In this document: positions 1 through 7,269 of the stretch, piece after piece
How positions within the stretch are numbered: the stretch's first letter is position 1
Layout: each line of letters opens with the position of its first letter
Source: Pseudomonadales bacterium
GTDB lineage: Bacteria; Pseudomonadota; Gammaproteobacteria; Pseudomonadales; Azotimanducaceae
Reading direction: 5' to 3'
Assembly (NCBI GenBank): GCA_028277965.1
Contig: JANQFF010000222.1
Span: 1-36,935, forward strand
DNA: 36,935 bases
The notes under the pieces: generated by a model
Told to the model about the DNA's origin: nothing
Seen by the model: the letters and a program-made list of their open reading frames with translations, nothing else
The model's database searches: none
Translations under genes and position numbers: made by a program

Positions 1-10
1 AAGGTGATCG

Positions 11-115
11 AGCAGTTCACCTTCCCCTATTAACCAAACTGGATCGCAGCTGAAGCCGCTCCAACAAAGGTAGCAAGATCGACTTGTCTCTGTAGGAGCA
101 GCTTTAGCCGCGATT
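11..115. repeat. REP doublet (REPIN-like), copy 1
   Basis: Two imperfect REP palindromes in inverted orientation, arms at about 42-64 and 91-114. The core is a version of GTAGGAGCGGCTTCAGCC and its reverse complement, separated by about 26 bases. A second copy lies at 27558-27662. Aligned by hand without gaps, the two agree at 88 of 105 positions, including a conserved 31-base non-palindromic left flank. The element ends 19 bases beyond the ygfZ stop. REP elements of this kind are common in Pseudomonas and relatives and are moved by RAYT transposases; no RAYT gene is in this window. Confidence 0.85.
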
Positions 116-134
116 GCTTCAGTTATTAACCGAA

Positions 135-854
135 TTAGCGCCGGACACCCAATCCGCTGTGATTGCGGCTGACGGCAATCACACACTCGATCTCCTGCCA
201 CGGCTCTCCCAATGCAGGGACTTCATCCTTCCAGGTGAAGCGTTCCAGGTGACGCTTCACCTCGCCCCTGAATTGGGCACGGGCAACAATTTCCTGCCCC
301 AGGTAACAGCCTTTGTCGAAGTCGACTGCACCCGCATCATCGAGCCCCAGCATCTGTGGTAGAAACTTCTCCGCGACGGGTTGGCTCAGGAACGCAAATC
401 CCTGGTCGATGAGATGTGCTTCGATCAGATCGGAGGCGTCTTCCGAGGGCGTATCTTCCGCTGAAGAGATCAGCCGGAAATCCCCCAGGGTGAATCCGTC
501 CTCAGTATCGCTGAGTTGCAAGAAGAGGGCCTGTTCGCTGGCCACCTGACACCTGGAAAACATCGCATAGGGTCTTAGCAGTGTGGCAACCGTCTCCACG
601 AGGGATTCGTGAATGATGAGACCGATGGTGTTTCCGGCATCGGCACCGACGTTTATCTCTACAGCGAATCCGCTGGTTACGACACGACCCTTGAGGTTGC
701 AAAGCGCCATCGGCGTACAAGTGGCCTGATTAATACGATCGGTATTGCTGGTCAGATAACCCTGCAGGAATTCGCGTGGGTTTACGCCGGTAACCGGCAG
801 CAGGCGTGCGTTTCGCCAGCTCTTGACGGGTTGTTGCGCATTTGGCGTACCCAT
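135..854 (-). CDS. ygfZ: tRNA-modifying/folate-binding protein YgfZ
   Basis: YgfZ is a cytoplasmic, folate-dependent protein related to the GcvT aminomethyltransferase fold. It helps maintain certain iron-sulfur enzymes such as the tRNA thiotransferase MiaB. The family signature K-G-C-Y-x-G-Q-E is present at residues 181-188, followed by IVARAQFRG. The N-terminal half has the usual FLQGYLTSNT folate-fold segment at residues 29-38. The product is 239 residues, against about 326 for the E. coli protein, and the loss is at the C-terminus: only about 50 residues follow the signature. The ATG at 854 has AAGG 8 bases upstream on its strand. It is divergent from sdhE across 82 bases. The 3' end is next to a REP doublet and itself contains a REP-like palindrome, so the short tail may be a REP-linked truncation. 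Confidence 0.9.
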   Translation of the reverse strand: MGTPNAQQPVKSWRNARLLPVTGVNPREFLQGYLTSNTDRINQATCTPMALCNLKGRVVTSGFAVEINVGADAGNTIGLIIHESLVETVATLLRPYAMFSRCQVASEQALFLQLSDTEDGFTLGDFRLISSAEDTPSEDASDLIEAHLIDQGFAFLSQPVAEKFLPQMLGLDDAGAVDFDKGCYLGQEIVARAQFRGEVKRHLERFTWKDEVPALGEPWQEIECVIAVSRNHSGLGVRR

Positions 855-936
855 GGAGTGGACCTTATCGGATTCGGTAGTTGAGGGTGGAGCGGTAGAC
901 TGGCTTAATCTTTGTTCAGTTTCAATCGGATTGGAT

Positions 937-1182
937 ATGACAGAACGGGGCCAGATCTACTGGCGGAGCCGGCGGGGGATGCTGGAACTGGAGTTGAAGC
1001 TCGTTCCTTTTGCCCGCGACTGTTTTGATGCACTTCCGTCTGCGGAGCAGGCGGCGTATGAATCGATGCTGGGTGAAGAAGACTGGCAGATATTCGACTG
1101 GATACAGGGACGAGAAACCCCGGATGATCCTGTTCTGCAATCGGTCCTTCGCAAGATCGGAGATCACACCGGGCGGCTGTAG
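937..1182 (+). CDS. sdhE: FAD assembly factor SdhE (YgfY/CptB)
   Basis: This 81-residue protein matches SdhE in length (88 in E. coli) and in the conserved N-terminal block WRSRRGMLELEL, which holds the RGxxE motif needed for flavinylation. SdhE helps attach FAD covalently to succinate dehydrogenase SdhA and fumarate reductase FrdA in the cytoplasm. The acidic EEDWQIFDWI segment is also typical. I chose the ATG at 937 because the family starts just before the tryptophan of the RGxxE block; the same frame is open further upstream without family similarity. ygfX follows after 3 bases, the usual ygfYX pairing. The E. coli pair has also been described as a toxin-antitoxin module (CptBA); the flavinylation role is the better supported one. 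Confidence 0.92.
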   Translation: MTERGQIYWRSRRGMLELELKLVPFARDCFDALPSAEQAAYESMLGEEDWQIFDWIQGRETPDDPVLQSVLRKIGDHTGRL

Positions 1183-1185
1183 CGC

Positions 1186-1536
1186 GTGCTCTCGTCGATG
1201 GCTGTAAGCCTCTCTGTGGAGGCAGGTACCCGCCGTCCCCTGGCTGCTGTTGCGTGGGTTGCCTACATGGCGCTGGTTGGGTGGGTGTGGCTCGGTATAA
1301 CGGGTACCAGCCTGGTGCTCATCAGTTCCACCCCCGTGTTACGGAACGCCTGGGGTTACAAGGCGGATCTTGTGCTGGATATGTACACAACCCGTCGCGT
1401 ATGGATGGGTCAGCGTCTTGTTGTGGTGCGCGCCAGTGGTGAACTCATCTGGATTTTCAGGGACGAAGTCCCCGAAGAAAGGTGGCGATGTCTACGCAGG
1501 ACGCTCGTTGTGCATCGTGTATCAGGCCTGTCGTGA
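1186..1536 (+). CDS. ygfX: YgfX (CptA)-like membrane protein
   Basis: A 116-residue protein starting at GTG 1186 (an in-frame ATG lies at 1198), 3 bases after sdhE. Hydrophobic stretches at about residues 18-50 fit the membrane hairpin of YgfX. The C-terminal pattern [20 protein letters not shown] resembles the W-x-x-R-D-x-x-x-x-x-x-x-R-L end of that family. Position directly after sdhE is the strongest support. YgfX of E. coli is an inner-membrane protein of about 135 residues, reported to affect MreB and FtsZ when overproduced; its normal role is unsettled. Its last 15 bases overlap the 3' end of nadB on the other strand. The assignment rests partly on context. Confidence 0.65.
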   Translation: MLSSMAVSLSVEAGTRRPLAAVAWVAYMALVGWVWLGITGTSLVLISSTPVLRNAWGYKADLVLDMYTTRRVWMGQRLVVVRASGELIWIFRDEVPEERWRCLRRTLVVHRVSGLS

Positions 1537-3144
1537 AGGTCTCATCATGTCCAGTTGATCGAGATTTCCGGGAAACATGATCGTGTCAGCTGCGTGCTCG
1601 TTAGTGTGAGGGTAGTCGCGGTTGAAATGCAGGCCCCGACTCTCCGTACGCTGCATTGCCGAGCGCACGATGAGGTCAGCCACGTGCAACAGATTCCGGA
1701 GTTCGATCAGATCATCGTTGATCCTGTAGTGGGCGTAGTACTCGTTGACCTCCTGTTTCAGCAGATCAATCCGGTGTTGCGCCCGTTCGAGGCGTTTGTT
1801 GGTACGAACGATCCCAACGTAGTCCCACATGAACCGACGCAGCTCATCCCAGTTATGAGAGATCACAATGTTCTCGTCAGCGTCGGTGACCTTTGATTCG
1901 TCCCAGTGCGGTAACCTCGGCAGGTCTGTTGGCCGGTCCAGCTGGCTGATAATCCGCTCAGCCGAACTTTGGGCAAAAACCAGGCATTCCAGCAGCGAAT
2001 TGCTGGCCAGTCTGTTTGCCCCATGCAGCCCTGTATAACTCACTTCGCCGATAGCAAAGAGACCGGGAAGGTCGGTTCTGCCATACCGGTCCACGAGTAC
2101 TCCGCCGCAGGTGTAGTGGGCGGCGGGGACAACGGGTATCGGTTCCCTGGTTATATCGATACCGAACCGGGAACAGTGCTGGGCAATATTCGGGAAGTGA
2201 CTGTGAATGAACTCGGAAGGCCGGTGACTGATGTCGAGGTAGACACAGTCTTCGCCGAGACGCTTCATTTCATGGTCGATCGCTCTTGCCACAATGTCCC
2301 TGGGAGCAAGCTCGGCACGGGAATCGAAACGCGCCATGAAACGTTCCCCGCTGGCCAGGGACAGAACCCCGCCTTCGCCCCGCACGGCTTCCGAGATGAG
2401 GTAGCTTCCGGCGTGAGGGTGGTACAGGCACGTTGGGTGGAACTGATTGAACTCCATGTTTGCGACACGGCAGCCAGCACGCCAGGCCATGGCGATGCCG
2501 TCACCTGTGGAACTGTCCGGGTTGCTGGTATAGAGGTACACCTTGCTCGCCCCACCGGTGGCAAGAACGACGTAGTTCGCCTGAAAAACTTCAACATGAC
2601 CTGTATCTCTGTTGAGAACATAAGCGCCCGCGCAACGGCTTGGGTACCTGCCAAGCCTCGACAGATTGATCAGATCTATCGCGAGGCGGTCCGTGATGAA
2701 CTCGATGTTGGGGTGATCAAGCGCGCGTTGCGTCAGCGTCTGTGTAATGGCTTTGCCGGTTGCATCTGCAACGTGCAGGACACGTCGCTGGCTGTGGCCG
2801 CCTTCTCTCGTCAGGTGAAACTCGTTCCCTTCCTGGTCGAAAGCCACACCCATTTGCGTGAGCCTCGCTATTGCAGCGGGGGCGTTTTCGACGGTGAAGT
2901 GGACGATATCCGGGTCACAGAGGCCTGCACCTGCGGCAATCGTGTCATCAGCATGCTGGTCGAAACTATCGACCGACGTGGTGACGGCTGCCACACCACC
3001 CTGGGCCCAATGAGATGAACCTGTCGTTTCATCCCCTTTGCTCAGGACTGTAACGCGGGCATGATCGGCAAGTTGCAGGGCAGCACTCAGACCTGCGGCA
3101 CCGCCGCCGATGATCAGAACGTCTGTTGAGAATCGCTGTGACAT
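1522..3144 (-). CDS. nadB: L-aspartate oxidase
   Basis: NadB is the flavoenzyme that oxidises L-aspartate to iminoaspartate, which NadA condenses to quinolinate in NAD synthesis. The 540-residue product begins with the FAD dinucleotide-binding motif [14 protein letters not shown] (about residues 13-26). It also has [11 protein letters not shown], the HPT block of the fumarate reductase/aspartate oxidase family, the EAVRGEGG loop, RDIVARAID and, near the C-terminal part of the FAD domain, [15 protein letters not shown]. These separate it from succinate dehydrogenase, which carries a different loop and a covalent-FAD histidine. Length equals that of E. coli NadB. The ATG at 3144 has AGGGAG directly in front of it, an unusually short Shine-Dalgarno spacing. 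It is divergent from rpoE, as in Pseudomonas and E. coli. Confidence 0.97.
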   Translation of the reverse strand: MSQRFSTDVLIIGGGAAGLSAALQLADHARVTVLSKGDETTGSSHWAQGGVAAVTTSVDSFDQHADDTIAAGAGLCDPDIVHFTVENAPAAIARLTQMGVAFDQEGNEFHLTREGGHSQRRVLHVADATGKAITQTLTQRALDHPNIEFITDRLAIDLINLSRLGRYPSRCAGAYVLNRDTGHVEVFQANYVVLATGGASKVYLYTSNPDSSTGDGIAMAWRAGCRVANMEFNQFHPTCLYHPHAGSYLISEAVRGEGGVLSLASGERFMARFDSRAELAPRDIVARAIDHEMKRLGEDCVYLDISHRPSEFIHSHFPNIAQHCSRFGIDITREPIPVVPAAHYTCGGVLVDRYGRTDLPGLFAIGEVSYTGLHGANRLASNSLLECLVFAQSSAERIISQLDRPTDLPRLPHWDESKVTDADENIVISHNWDELRRFMWDYVGIVRTNKRLERAQHRIDLLKQEVNEYYAHYRINDDLIELRNLLHVADLIVRSAMQRTESRGLHFNRDYPHTNEHAADTIMFPGNLDQLDMMRPSRQA

Positions 3145-3222
3145 CTCCCTAGTATATCGAGAGTCTCATCGGCAAAATATGCCGCACTGTTGGCCCCGGC
3201 CCCGATAAACCTGAGGTTCTGA

Positions 3223-3819
3223 TTGGCGGAAGATACTGATAAGGAACTTGTGAAACGTGTACAGCGTGGAGATCAAGCGGCCTTTGACATGTTGTTTGCC
3301 CGCTATCAGAGCAAGATTCTGAGCCTGATAGGGCGCTATGTGCGTGATTCTGAGGAGGTTCAGGATGTGGCACAGGAAGCTTTCATCAAAGCCTACCGGG
3401 CGCTTCCCCGCTTTCGCGGTGACAGTGCCTTTTACACGTGGCTTTACCGTATAGCCATCAACACCGCCAAGAACCACCTTGTTGCACGCAGTCGCCGACC
3501 ACCAGCGACGGATGTCGATGTGGAAGATGCCGACTACCGTGATGACGCGGATATGCTGCGGGAGACCGAGGATCCGGAATCTGCGCTGGCGCGGGACGAA
3601 CTGAGCGATACGATCAACCAGGCGTTGATCGACCTGCCCGACGACTTGCGCAGTGCGCTGACATTGCGTGAATTCGATGGCTTGAGTTACGACCAGATCG
3701 CGGACATTCTGGAGTGTCCGGTGGGTACGGTCAGAAGCCGTATTTTCAGGGCGCGGGAGTTTGTCGATGGCCGCATCAAACCGCTGTTGGATGGGAGGGA
3801 AGATGCTGAGAACGATTGA
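3223..3819 (+). CDS. rpoE: RNA polymerase sigma-E factor (RpoE/AlgU)
   Basis: An extracytoplasmic-function sigma factor of 198 residues that directs transcription of envelope-stress genes. Region 2 is very conserved (RDSEEVQDVAQEAFIKAYRA, then FRGDSAFYTWLYRIAINTAKNHLV). Region 4 carries LTLREFDGLSYDQIADI followed by CPVGTVRSRIFRARE, which binds the GAACTT -35 element. The wording is that of AlgU/RpoE rather than other ECF groups. The start is TTG at 3223, with AGG at 3214-3216 six bases ahead. rseA, rseB, rseC and mucD follow in the order of the Pseudomonas algU-mucABCD cluster. I see no sigma-E promoter in the short gap to nadB; a candidate one lies downstream, at the start of rseA. Confidence 0.97.
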   Translation: MAEDTDKELVKRVQRGDQAAFDMLFARYQSKILSLIGRYVRDSEEVQDVAQEAFIKAYRALPRFRGDSAFYTWLYRIAINTAKNHLVARSRRPPATDVDVEDADYRDDADMLRETEDPESALARDELSDTINQALIDLPDDLRSALTLREFDGLSYDQIADILECPVGTVRSRIFRAREFVDGRIKPLLDGREDAEND

Positions 3820-3847
3820 AGTAATTTGTGGTCCAATTGCACGAGGA

Positions 3848-3873
3848 TTTTCGAGCGTGAACTTTTCGAGCGT
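3848..3873. repeat. Direct repeat TTTTCGAGCGT, two copies
   Basis: The 11-base sequence TTTTCGAGCGT occurs at 3848-3858 and again, identically, at 3863-3873, a period of 15 bases, in the rpoE-rseA gap. The GAACTT box of the sigma-E-like promoter sits between and partly over the copies. It could be a local duplication or a binding site for a regulator. Confidence 0.6.
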
Positions 3874-3886
3874 TAAACATGTCTGA
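3859..3886 (+). promoter_or_regulatory. Candidate sigma-E/AlgU promoter over the rseA start
   Basis: GAACTT at 3859-3864 and TCTGA at 3882-3886 are separated by 17 bases, which matches the known AlgU/RpoE consensus GAACTT-N16/17-TCTGA exactly. The ATG of rseA (3879-3881) lies inside the spacer, so the predicted start of transcription (about 3893) falls within the first codons of rseA. The pattern is seen directly; activity is inferred. Confidence 0.45.
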
Positions 3887-4508
3887 ACAATTACGCGAAT
3901 CCATGTCTGCGGCTCTGGACGATGAGGCGGATGCATTTGAGCTGCGCCGGGTCATCGACGAAGCCAGCATAGATGATGAGCTGCGTGGCGAGTGGCACCG
4001 GATGCATCTGCTGCGTGACTTCCTGCGCGACGGGAAGATGATCTACGCTCCCCGGTTGCGTGATGGCGTCTGGGAAGGGTTGCTTTCCGGTGACGCAGAG
4101 GAAGAGGAAGCCGAGCCATTGCAACCCATTCTGGTGGGAGCTCCGGCCCAGAGGGCGAGAACCTGGACCGGTCGGATCACAGGTGTGGCCGTAGCAGCTC
4201 TCGTGGCTGCGATGGTTGTTGTCGGTGGTGGCGTATTCGAAGACGAGGGCGCTGGTGGCGTACTCGATCTCGCGACTGAGAGCCGGCCTCAGAACCTGGA
4301 CAGTGCAATTCCGGTGATGTACCAGGAAGCCAGAGATGAAGACAGGCAGCGGCAGTACGGGTTTGTCATTCATCACATACAGCAGCGTGCGATGAATCAG
4401 GCGGGTGTCTCCTCATTTGCAAAGATGGCGACGTTCAGTCAGCCGTCAGGTGAGCCGTCGCGCCAGAACGAAGCTGCACAAAGGCGAGCGATAGACCAGG
4501 ATCGATGA
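3879..4508 (+). CDS. rseA: Anti-sigma-E factor RseA (MucA)
   Basis: RseA/MucA is a single-pass inner-membrane protein. Its cytoplasmic N-terminal domain holds the sigma-E factor inactive, and its periplasmic domain is cut by the DegS/RseP cascade under stress. The 209-residue product begins with the family pattern SxALDDEADAFELRRV (about residues 10-25). One membrane segment lies at about residues 99-119, followed by a periplasmic part with GFVIHHIQQRAMNQAG. The cytoplasmic linker at residues 70-80 is notably acidic (DAEEEEAEP). The ATG at 3879 fits MucA alignments, but its Shine-Dalgarno is weak; a second in-frame ATG lies at 3903. The stop overlaps the rseB start as ATGA (4505-4508), so the two are probably translationally coupled. 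Confidence 0.9.
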   Translation: MSEQLRESMSAALDDEADAFELRRVIDEASIDDELRGEWHRMHLLRDFLRDGKMIYAPRLRDGVWEGLLSGDAEEEEAEPLQPILVGAPAQRARTWTGRITGVAVAALVAAMVVVGGGVFEDEGAGGVLDLATESRPQNLDSAIPVMYQEARDEDRQRQYGFVIHHIQQRAMNQAGVSSFAKMATFSQPSGEPSRQNEAAQRRAIDQDR

Positions 4509-5491
4509 GAGCCTCCCTGCTGAATCGTGTGCTGATATGCGTTCTGAGTTGTATTGGAGCAAGTGCGTGGGCGAATGAGGCGGAAGAGCTTCTGGCACGC
4601 ATGAATCAGGCATTCAGCGAAGTCAGTTACGATGGTGTATTCAGCTACTACTCTGGTGATGAGCTGGCCAGCCTGCGTGTCGTGCACAAGATAGTGGACG
4701 GTGTGCAGCGCGAACGGCTGGTGCATCTCAACGGGGCGCCACGCGAAATACTGCGCGAGGGTGACGAAGTCGCATGTCTTGTCATGCCGGGTGATGATCT
4801 CATCGGTTTGCAGGACAGCATCCCAACCGGTCCGTTCGCACGCGCATTTGTCCGGCAGTTTGATCGCCTTTCCGGGACCTATGAAGTTGGCGTTTACGGT
4901 TCCGGGAGAGTTGCCGGGCGTGCAGCCGTCCGGCTGGGTGTAACACCAAAAGACAAACATCGATACGGTTATCGCCTCTGGGTCGACCAGGAAACGGCTT
5001 TACTCCTGCGTTCTGAGCTGGTCGATGAGCACGACAACAAGCTGGAAATCTTCCAGTTCAATTATCTTGTGACAGGTGAGGGCGTACCTGACAGCGCGCT
5101 GGACGCCGGTTCACTGGAAGGATTCGAGGTGAGCCACCTGCGGCTCGCCGGAGAGCCGCATGCGGTGTCAGCAGCGAATACCAGCCTTGAGGAATGGACA
5201 ACCGGCTGGTTACCCCCCGGTTTCATGATGGCGACCTCGGATGTCCGTAGAAAGCCGGGTCACGACGTCACGAATCTGGTGTACTCAGATGGCCTGGCTG
5301 CGTTCTCCATCTTCATAGAGCCAATGCCGAGTCGCGGTGCTGCAAGCATGGTCTCCCAGCATGGTGCGACGGTAGCGATGACCCATCAGATTGGTGTCGG
5401 TGAGGAATACCACCTGGTGACTCTGGTGGGTGAAATTCCACCGGATACCGCCTCGGAAATTATTAAATCGATCAGAAGAAAGTCTTCGTAA
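4505..5491 (+). CDS. rseB: Periplasmic sigma-E regulator RseB (MucB)
   Basis: RseB/MucB binds the periplasmic domain of RseA/MucA and shields it from DegS, and it is thought to sense lipoprotein or lipopolysaccharide intermediates. The 328-residue product has a signal peptide (residues 1-23, hydrophobic core VLICVLSCIGAS, cleavage likely after A-W-A). The family pattern EELLARMNQAFSEVSYDGVF follows, with a lipid-binding-like large domain, and a C-terminal domain with the WLPPGFMM motif at the start of the small domain. E. coli RseB has 318 residues. It starts at ATG 4505, overlapping the rseA stop by 4 bases. rseC follows. Confidence 0.94.
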   Translation: MRASLLNRVLICVLSCIGASAWANEAEELLARMNQAFSEVSYDGVFSYYSGDELASLRVVHKIVDGVQRERLVHLNGAPREILREGDEVACLVMPGDDLIGLQDSIPTGPFARAFVRQFDRLSGTYEVGVYGSGRVAGRAAVRLGVTPKDKHRYGYRLWVDQETALLLRSELVDEHDNKLEIFQFNYLVTGEGVPDSALDAGSLEGFEVSHLRLAGEPHAVSAANTSLEEWTTGWLPPGFMMATSDVRRKPGHDVTNLVYSDGLAAFSIFIEPMPSRGAASMVSQHGATVAMTHQIGVGEEYHLVTLVGEIPPDTASEIIKSIRRKSS

Positions 5492-5495
5492 TTCC

Positions 5496-5813
5496 TTGAA
5501 AAATAAGATAAAAGTAGTCGAAGCACCTGAAGGGCTTTGTATAGGGTGTGCAATGGCCAGTCCTTCTTGCGGTAAGCTGCCGGATATCGACAGCCGCCAG
5601 GCAAACCTGTTGGCGCTGCTGCTGTTTGGATTGCCTCTGATTGTGCTTGCATGTGTGACGTTCTGGATGTCCGGATGGACGGCCGAGCTACAGCTTGCGG
5701 GGGTGATTGGAACAACAGCGGTGGCTCTGGGTATGGTGATTGGGCTGAGCCGGGACGCGGGTGGAAACGCCGAAAAAAAGTACAGGAGATTGGATGAGAC
5801 TGAAGAGGTTTAG
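5496..5813 (+). CDS. rseC: RseC/MucC-like sigma-E modulator, small form
   Basis: This frame occupies the place of rseC/mucC between rseB and mucD. It has a cysteine cluster C-I-G-C-x6-C, followed by two hydrophobic segments separated by a short polar turn (LLALLLFGLPLIVLACVTFW and ELQLAGVIGTTAVALGMVIG). This is the layout of RseC, whose N-terminal cysteines probably hold an iron-sulfur cluster and whose two helices anchor it in the inner membrane. The protein is short: from TTG 5496 it has 105 residues, against about 150-160 for RseC, with the N-terminal strand region before the cysteines mostly absent. A GTG at 5430 would lengthen it but overlaps rseB by 62 bases; an ATG lies at 5553. Start and product are less certain than for its neighbours. 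Confidence 0.6.
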   Translation: MKNKIKVVEAPEGLCIGCAMASPSCGKLPDIDSRQANLLALLLFGLPLIVLACVTFWMSGWTAELQLAGVIGTTAVALGMVIGLSRDAGGNAEKKYRRLDETEEV

Positions 5814-7170
5814 GGCTTGGGGGTGTTTGATGCTCCTGGTATCAGCCCATGCCGCAGCGGACGCGCTACCGGATTTCACGGCGCTGGTTGAGGCGAATGC
5901 GCCGGCCGTAGTCAATATCAGTACGGTTGGTGAGCGGGAATCCCGCAATCAGAGCCGTGATGCTCTCGAAGAGTTTTTCCGCCGGTTCGGACAGCCCGGA
6001 CCCCGCATGAATCCGCGACCCTCTCGTTCGCTGGGGAGCGGGTTCATTGTCGATAAAGAGGGATACATCTTAACAAACCACCATGTGGTTGATGGCGCGC
6101 GGGAGATCATCGTGCGTTTCAGTGATCGACGGGAGTTGACCGCTGAGCTGATTGGCAGTGACAGTCGTGCTGATCTGGCCGTTCTTAAAGTCGAGGCTGA
6201 TGGCGATCTGCCAACAGTCAGCCTGGGTGAGTCTGAAAACCTCGAGGTTGGTGAGTGGGTATTGGCCATTGGTTCGCCTTTCGGCTTCGACTACTCGGTG
6301 ACAGCGGGGATAGTCAGTGCAAAAGGACGGAATCTCCCGACAGGCTCGCAGAATGAAAACTACGTGCCTTATCTGCAAACGGACGTTGCAATCAACCCCG
6401 GCAATTCCGGTGGGCCGCTGTTCAATCTCGACGGAGAAGTTGTCGGCATCAACGCACAGATCTTTTCAAACTCCGGCGGGTTCATGGGCGTTTCTTTCGC
6501 TATCCCCATTGACGTCGCCATGGAAGTTGCAGACCAGTTGCGCAGCGAGGGCAAAGTGTCCCGCGGATGGCTTGGGGTTATGATTCAGGAGGTCAATCGC
6601 GACCTGGCAGAGAGCTTTGGTCTCGACCGCCCCCACGGAGCACTCATTGCCAAGGTGTTCGAAGACACACCAGCCGAGAAAGGTGGTCTGAAGGAAGGGG
6701 ATATCATTACCCGATTCAACGGGCGTTCCATCGAGCGCTCATCTGAGTTGCCGTACAACGTTGGCCGGGTCAGGGCCGGTGAAGAGGCGGACATTGAGCT
6801 TGTCCGTGACGGACGCAAGATGGAACTATCGCTTGAGGTGGGAGAACTCGCCGCGGTTGGTGAAAGCCCGGTCCGGGCGAGTTTCGGGGAGGCGGATAGC
6901 AGCCGACTGGGTCTCGTCGTCAGAGATCTCAGGCCTGAAGAACTGGATCGATTGGATACTGCCAGTGGTGTGCGGGTTGTTGAGGCGAGTGGTCCGGCAG
7001 CTGACGCAGGTATTCAGCAGGGTGACATCATTACCCGAATCAACCACCAGGGTGTGAACAGCGCCGGTGATGTTGATGAAATCGCATCGAGTATAGACCC
7101 CGGTCGGACGGTACCGGTTCTGGTGTTGCGTGGCGGCAGGCCGCTCTTCCTTCCGCTGAAGGTGCCATAG
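5794..7170 (+). CDS. mucD: Periplasmic serine protease MucD/DegP family (Do-like)
   Basis: A trypsin-like HtrA protease with two PDZ domains, which degrades misfolded envelope proteins. The 458-residue product has a signal peptide (residues 1-22, ending A-H-A-A-A). The catalytic triad is His97 in TNHHVV, Asp127 in RADLAVLKV and Ser205 in GNSGGPL. Two PDZ domains follow (about residues 255-350 and 365-455), each with an R-G/A-G-x-x-x-G-D-I-I-T-R core. I chose ATG 5794 over a GTG at 5761 because AGGAG lies 5 bases before it and a signal peptide begins there; it overlaps rseC by 20 bases. As the last gene of the rpoE-mucABCD group it is an expected sigma-E target. Confidence 0.95.
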   Translation: MRLKRFRAWGCLMLLVSAHAAADALPDFTALVEANAPAVVNISTVGERESRNQSRDALEEFFRRFGQPGPRMNPRPSRSLGSGFIVDKEGYILTNHHVVDGAREIIVRFSDRRELTAELIGSDSRADLAVLKVEADGDLPTVSLGESENLEVGEWVLAIGSPFGFDYSVTAGIVSAKGRNLPTGSQNENYVPYLQTDVAINPGNSGGPLFNLDGEVVGINAQIFSNSGGFMGVSFAIPIDVAMEVADQLRSEGKVSRGWLGVMIQEVNRDLAESFGLDRPHGALIAKVFEDTPAEKGGLKEGDIITRFNGRSIERSSELPYNVGRVRAGEEADIELVRDGRKMELSLEVGELAAVGESPVRASFGEADSSRLGLVVRDLRPEELDRLDTASGVRVVEASGPAADAGIQQGDIITRINHQGVNSAGDVDEIASSIDPGRTVPVLVLRGGRPLFLPLKVP

Positions 7171-7209
7171 CGGCGCTTTCGGTTGATAACGGCGTCGTTT
7201 TGGGAGCCA

Positions 7210-7238
7210 TCGATAACGAACCGATGATCGGCTACACT
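7210..7238 (+). promoter_or_regulatory. Candidate promoter for lepA
   Basis: In the 99-base mucD-lepA gap, TCGATA (7210-7215, four of six matches to the -35 consensus) is 17 bases before TACACT (7233-7238, a common -10 variant). Transcription would start about 25 bases before lepA. This would separate the translation block from the envelope-stress block. Confidence 0.35.
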
Positions 7239-7269
7239 CGCGCGCCGTAATCTCTAACGGTAGGCAGTA

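Noticed and set aside
937-1536. sdhE-ygfX as a toxin-antitoxin system
   Set aside because: The SdhE flavinylation role is well established and the toxin claim for YgfX rests on overproduction; nothing in the sequence favours the toxin reading.
1969-3018. A long plus-strand open frame (about 349 codons) inside nadB
   Set aside because: It is entirely antisense to a well-matched L-aspartate oxidase and shows no recognisable domain; it reflects the codon bias of the real gene.
3243-3249. GGAACTT near the start of rpoE as a sigma-E -35 box
   Set aside because: No TCTGA lies 15-17 bases downstream, and the bases encode the conserved Lys-Glu-Leu of RpoE.
3166-3936. A minus-strand open frame of about 256 codons over rpoE
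   Set aside because: It is antisense to rpoE, which has intact sigma regions 2 and 4.
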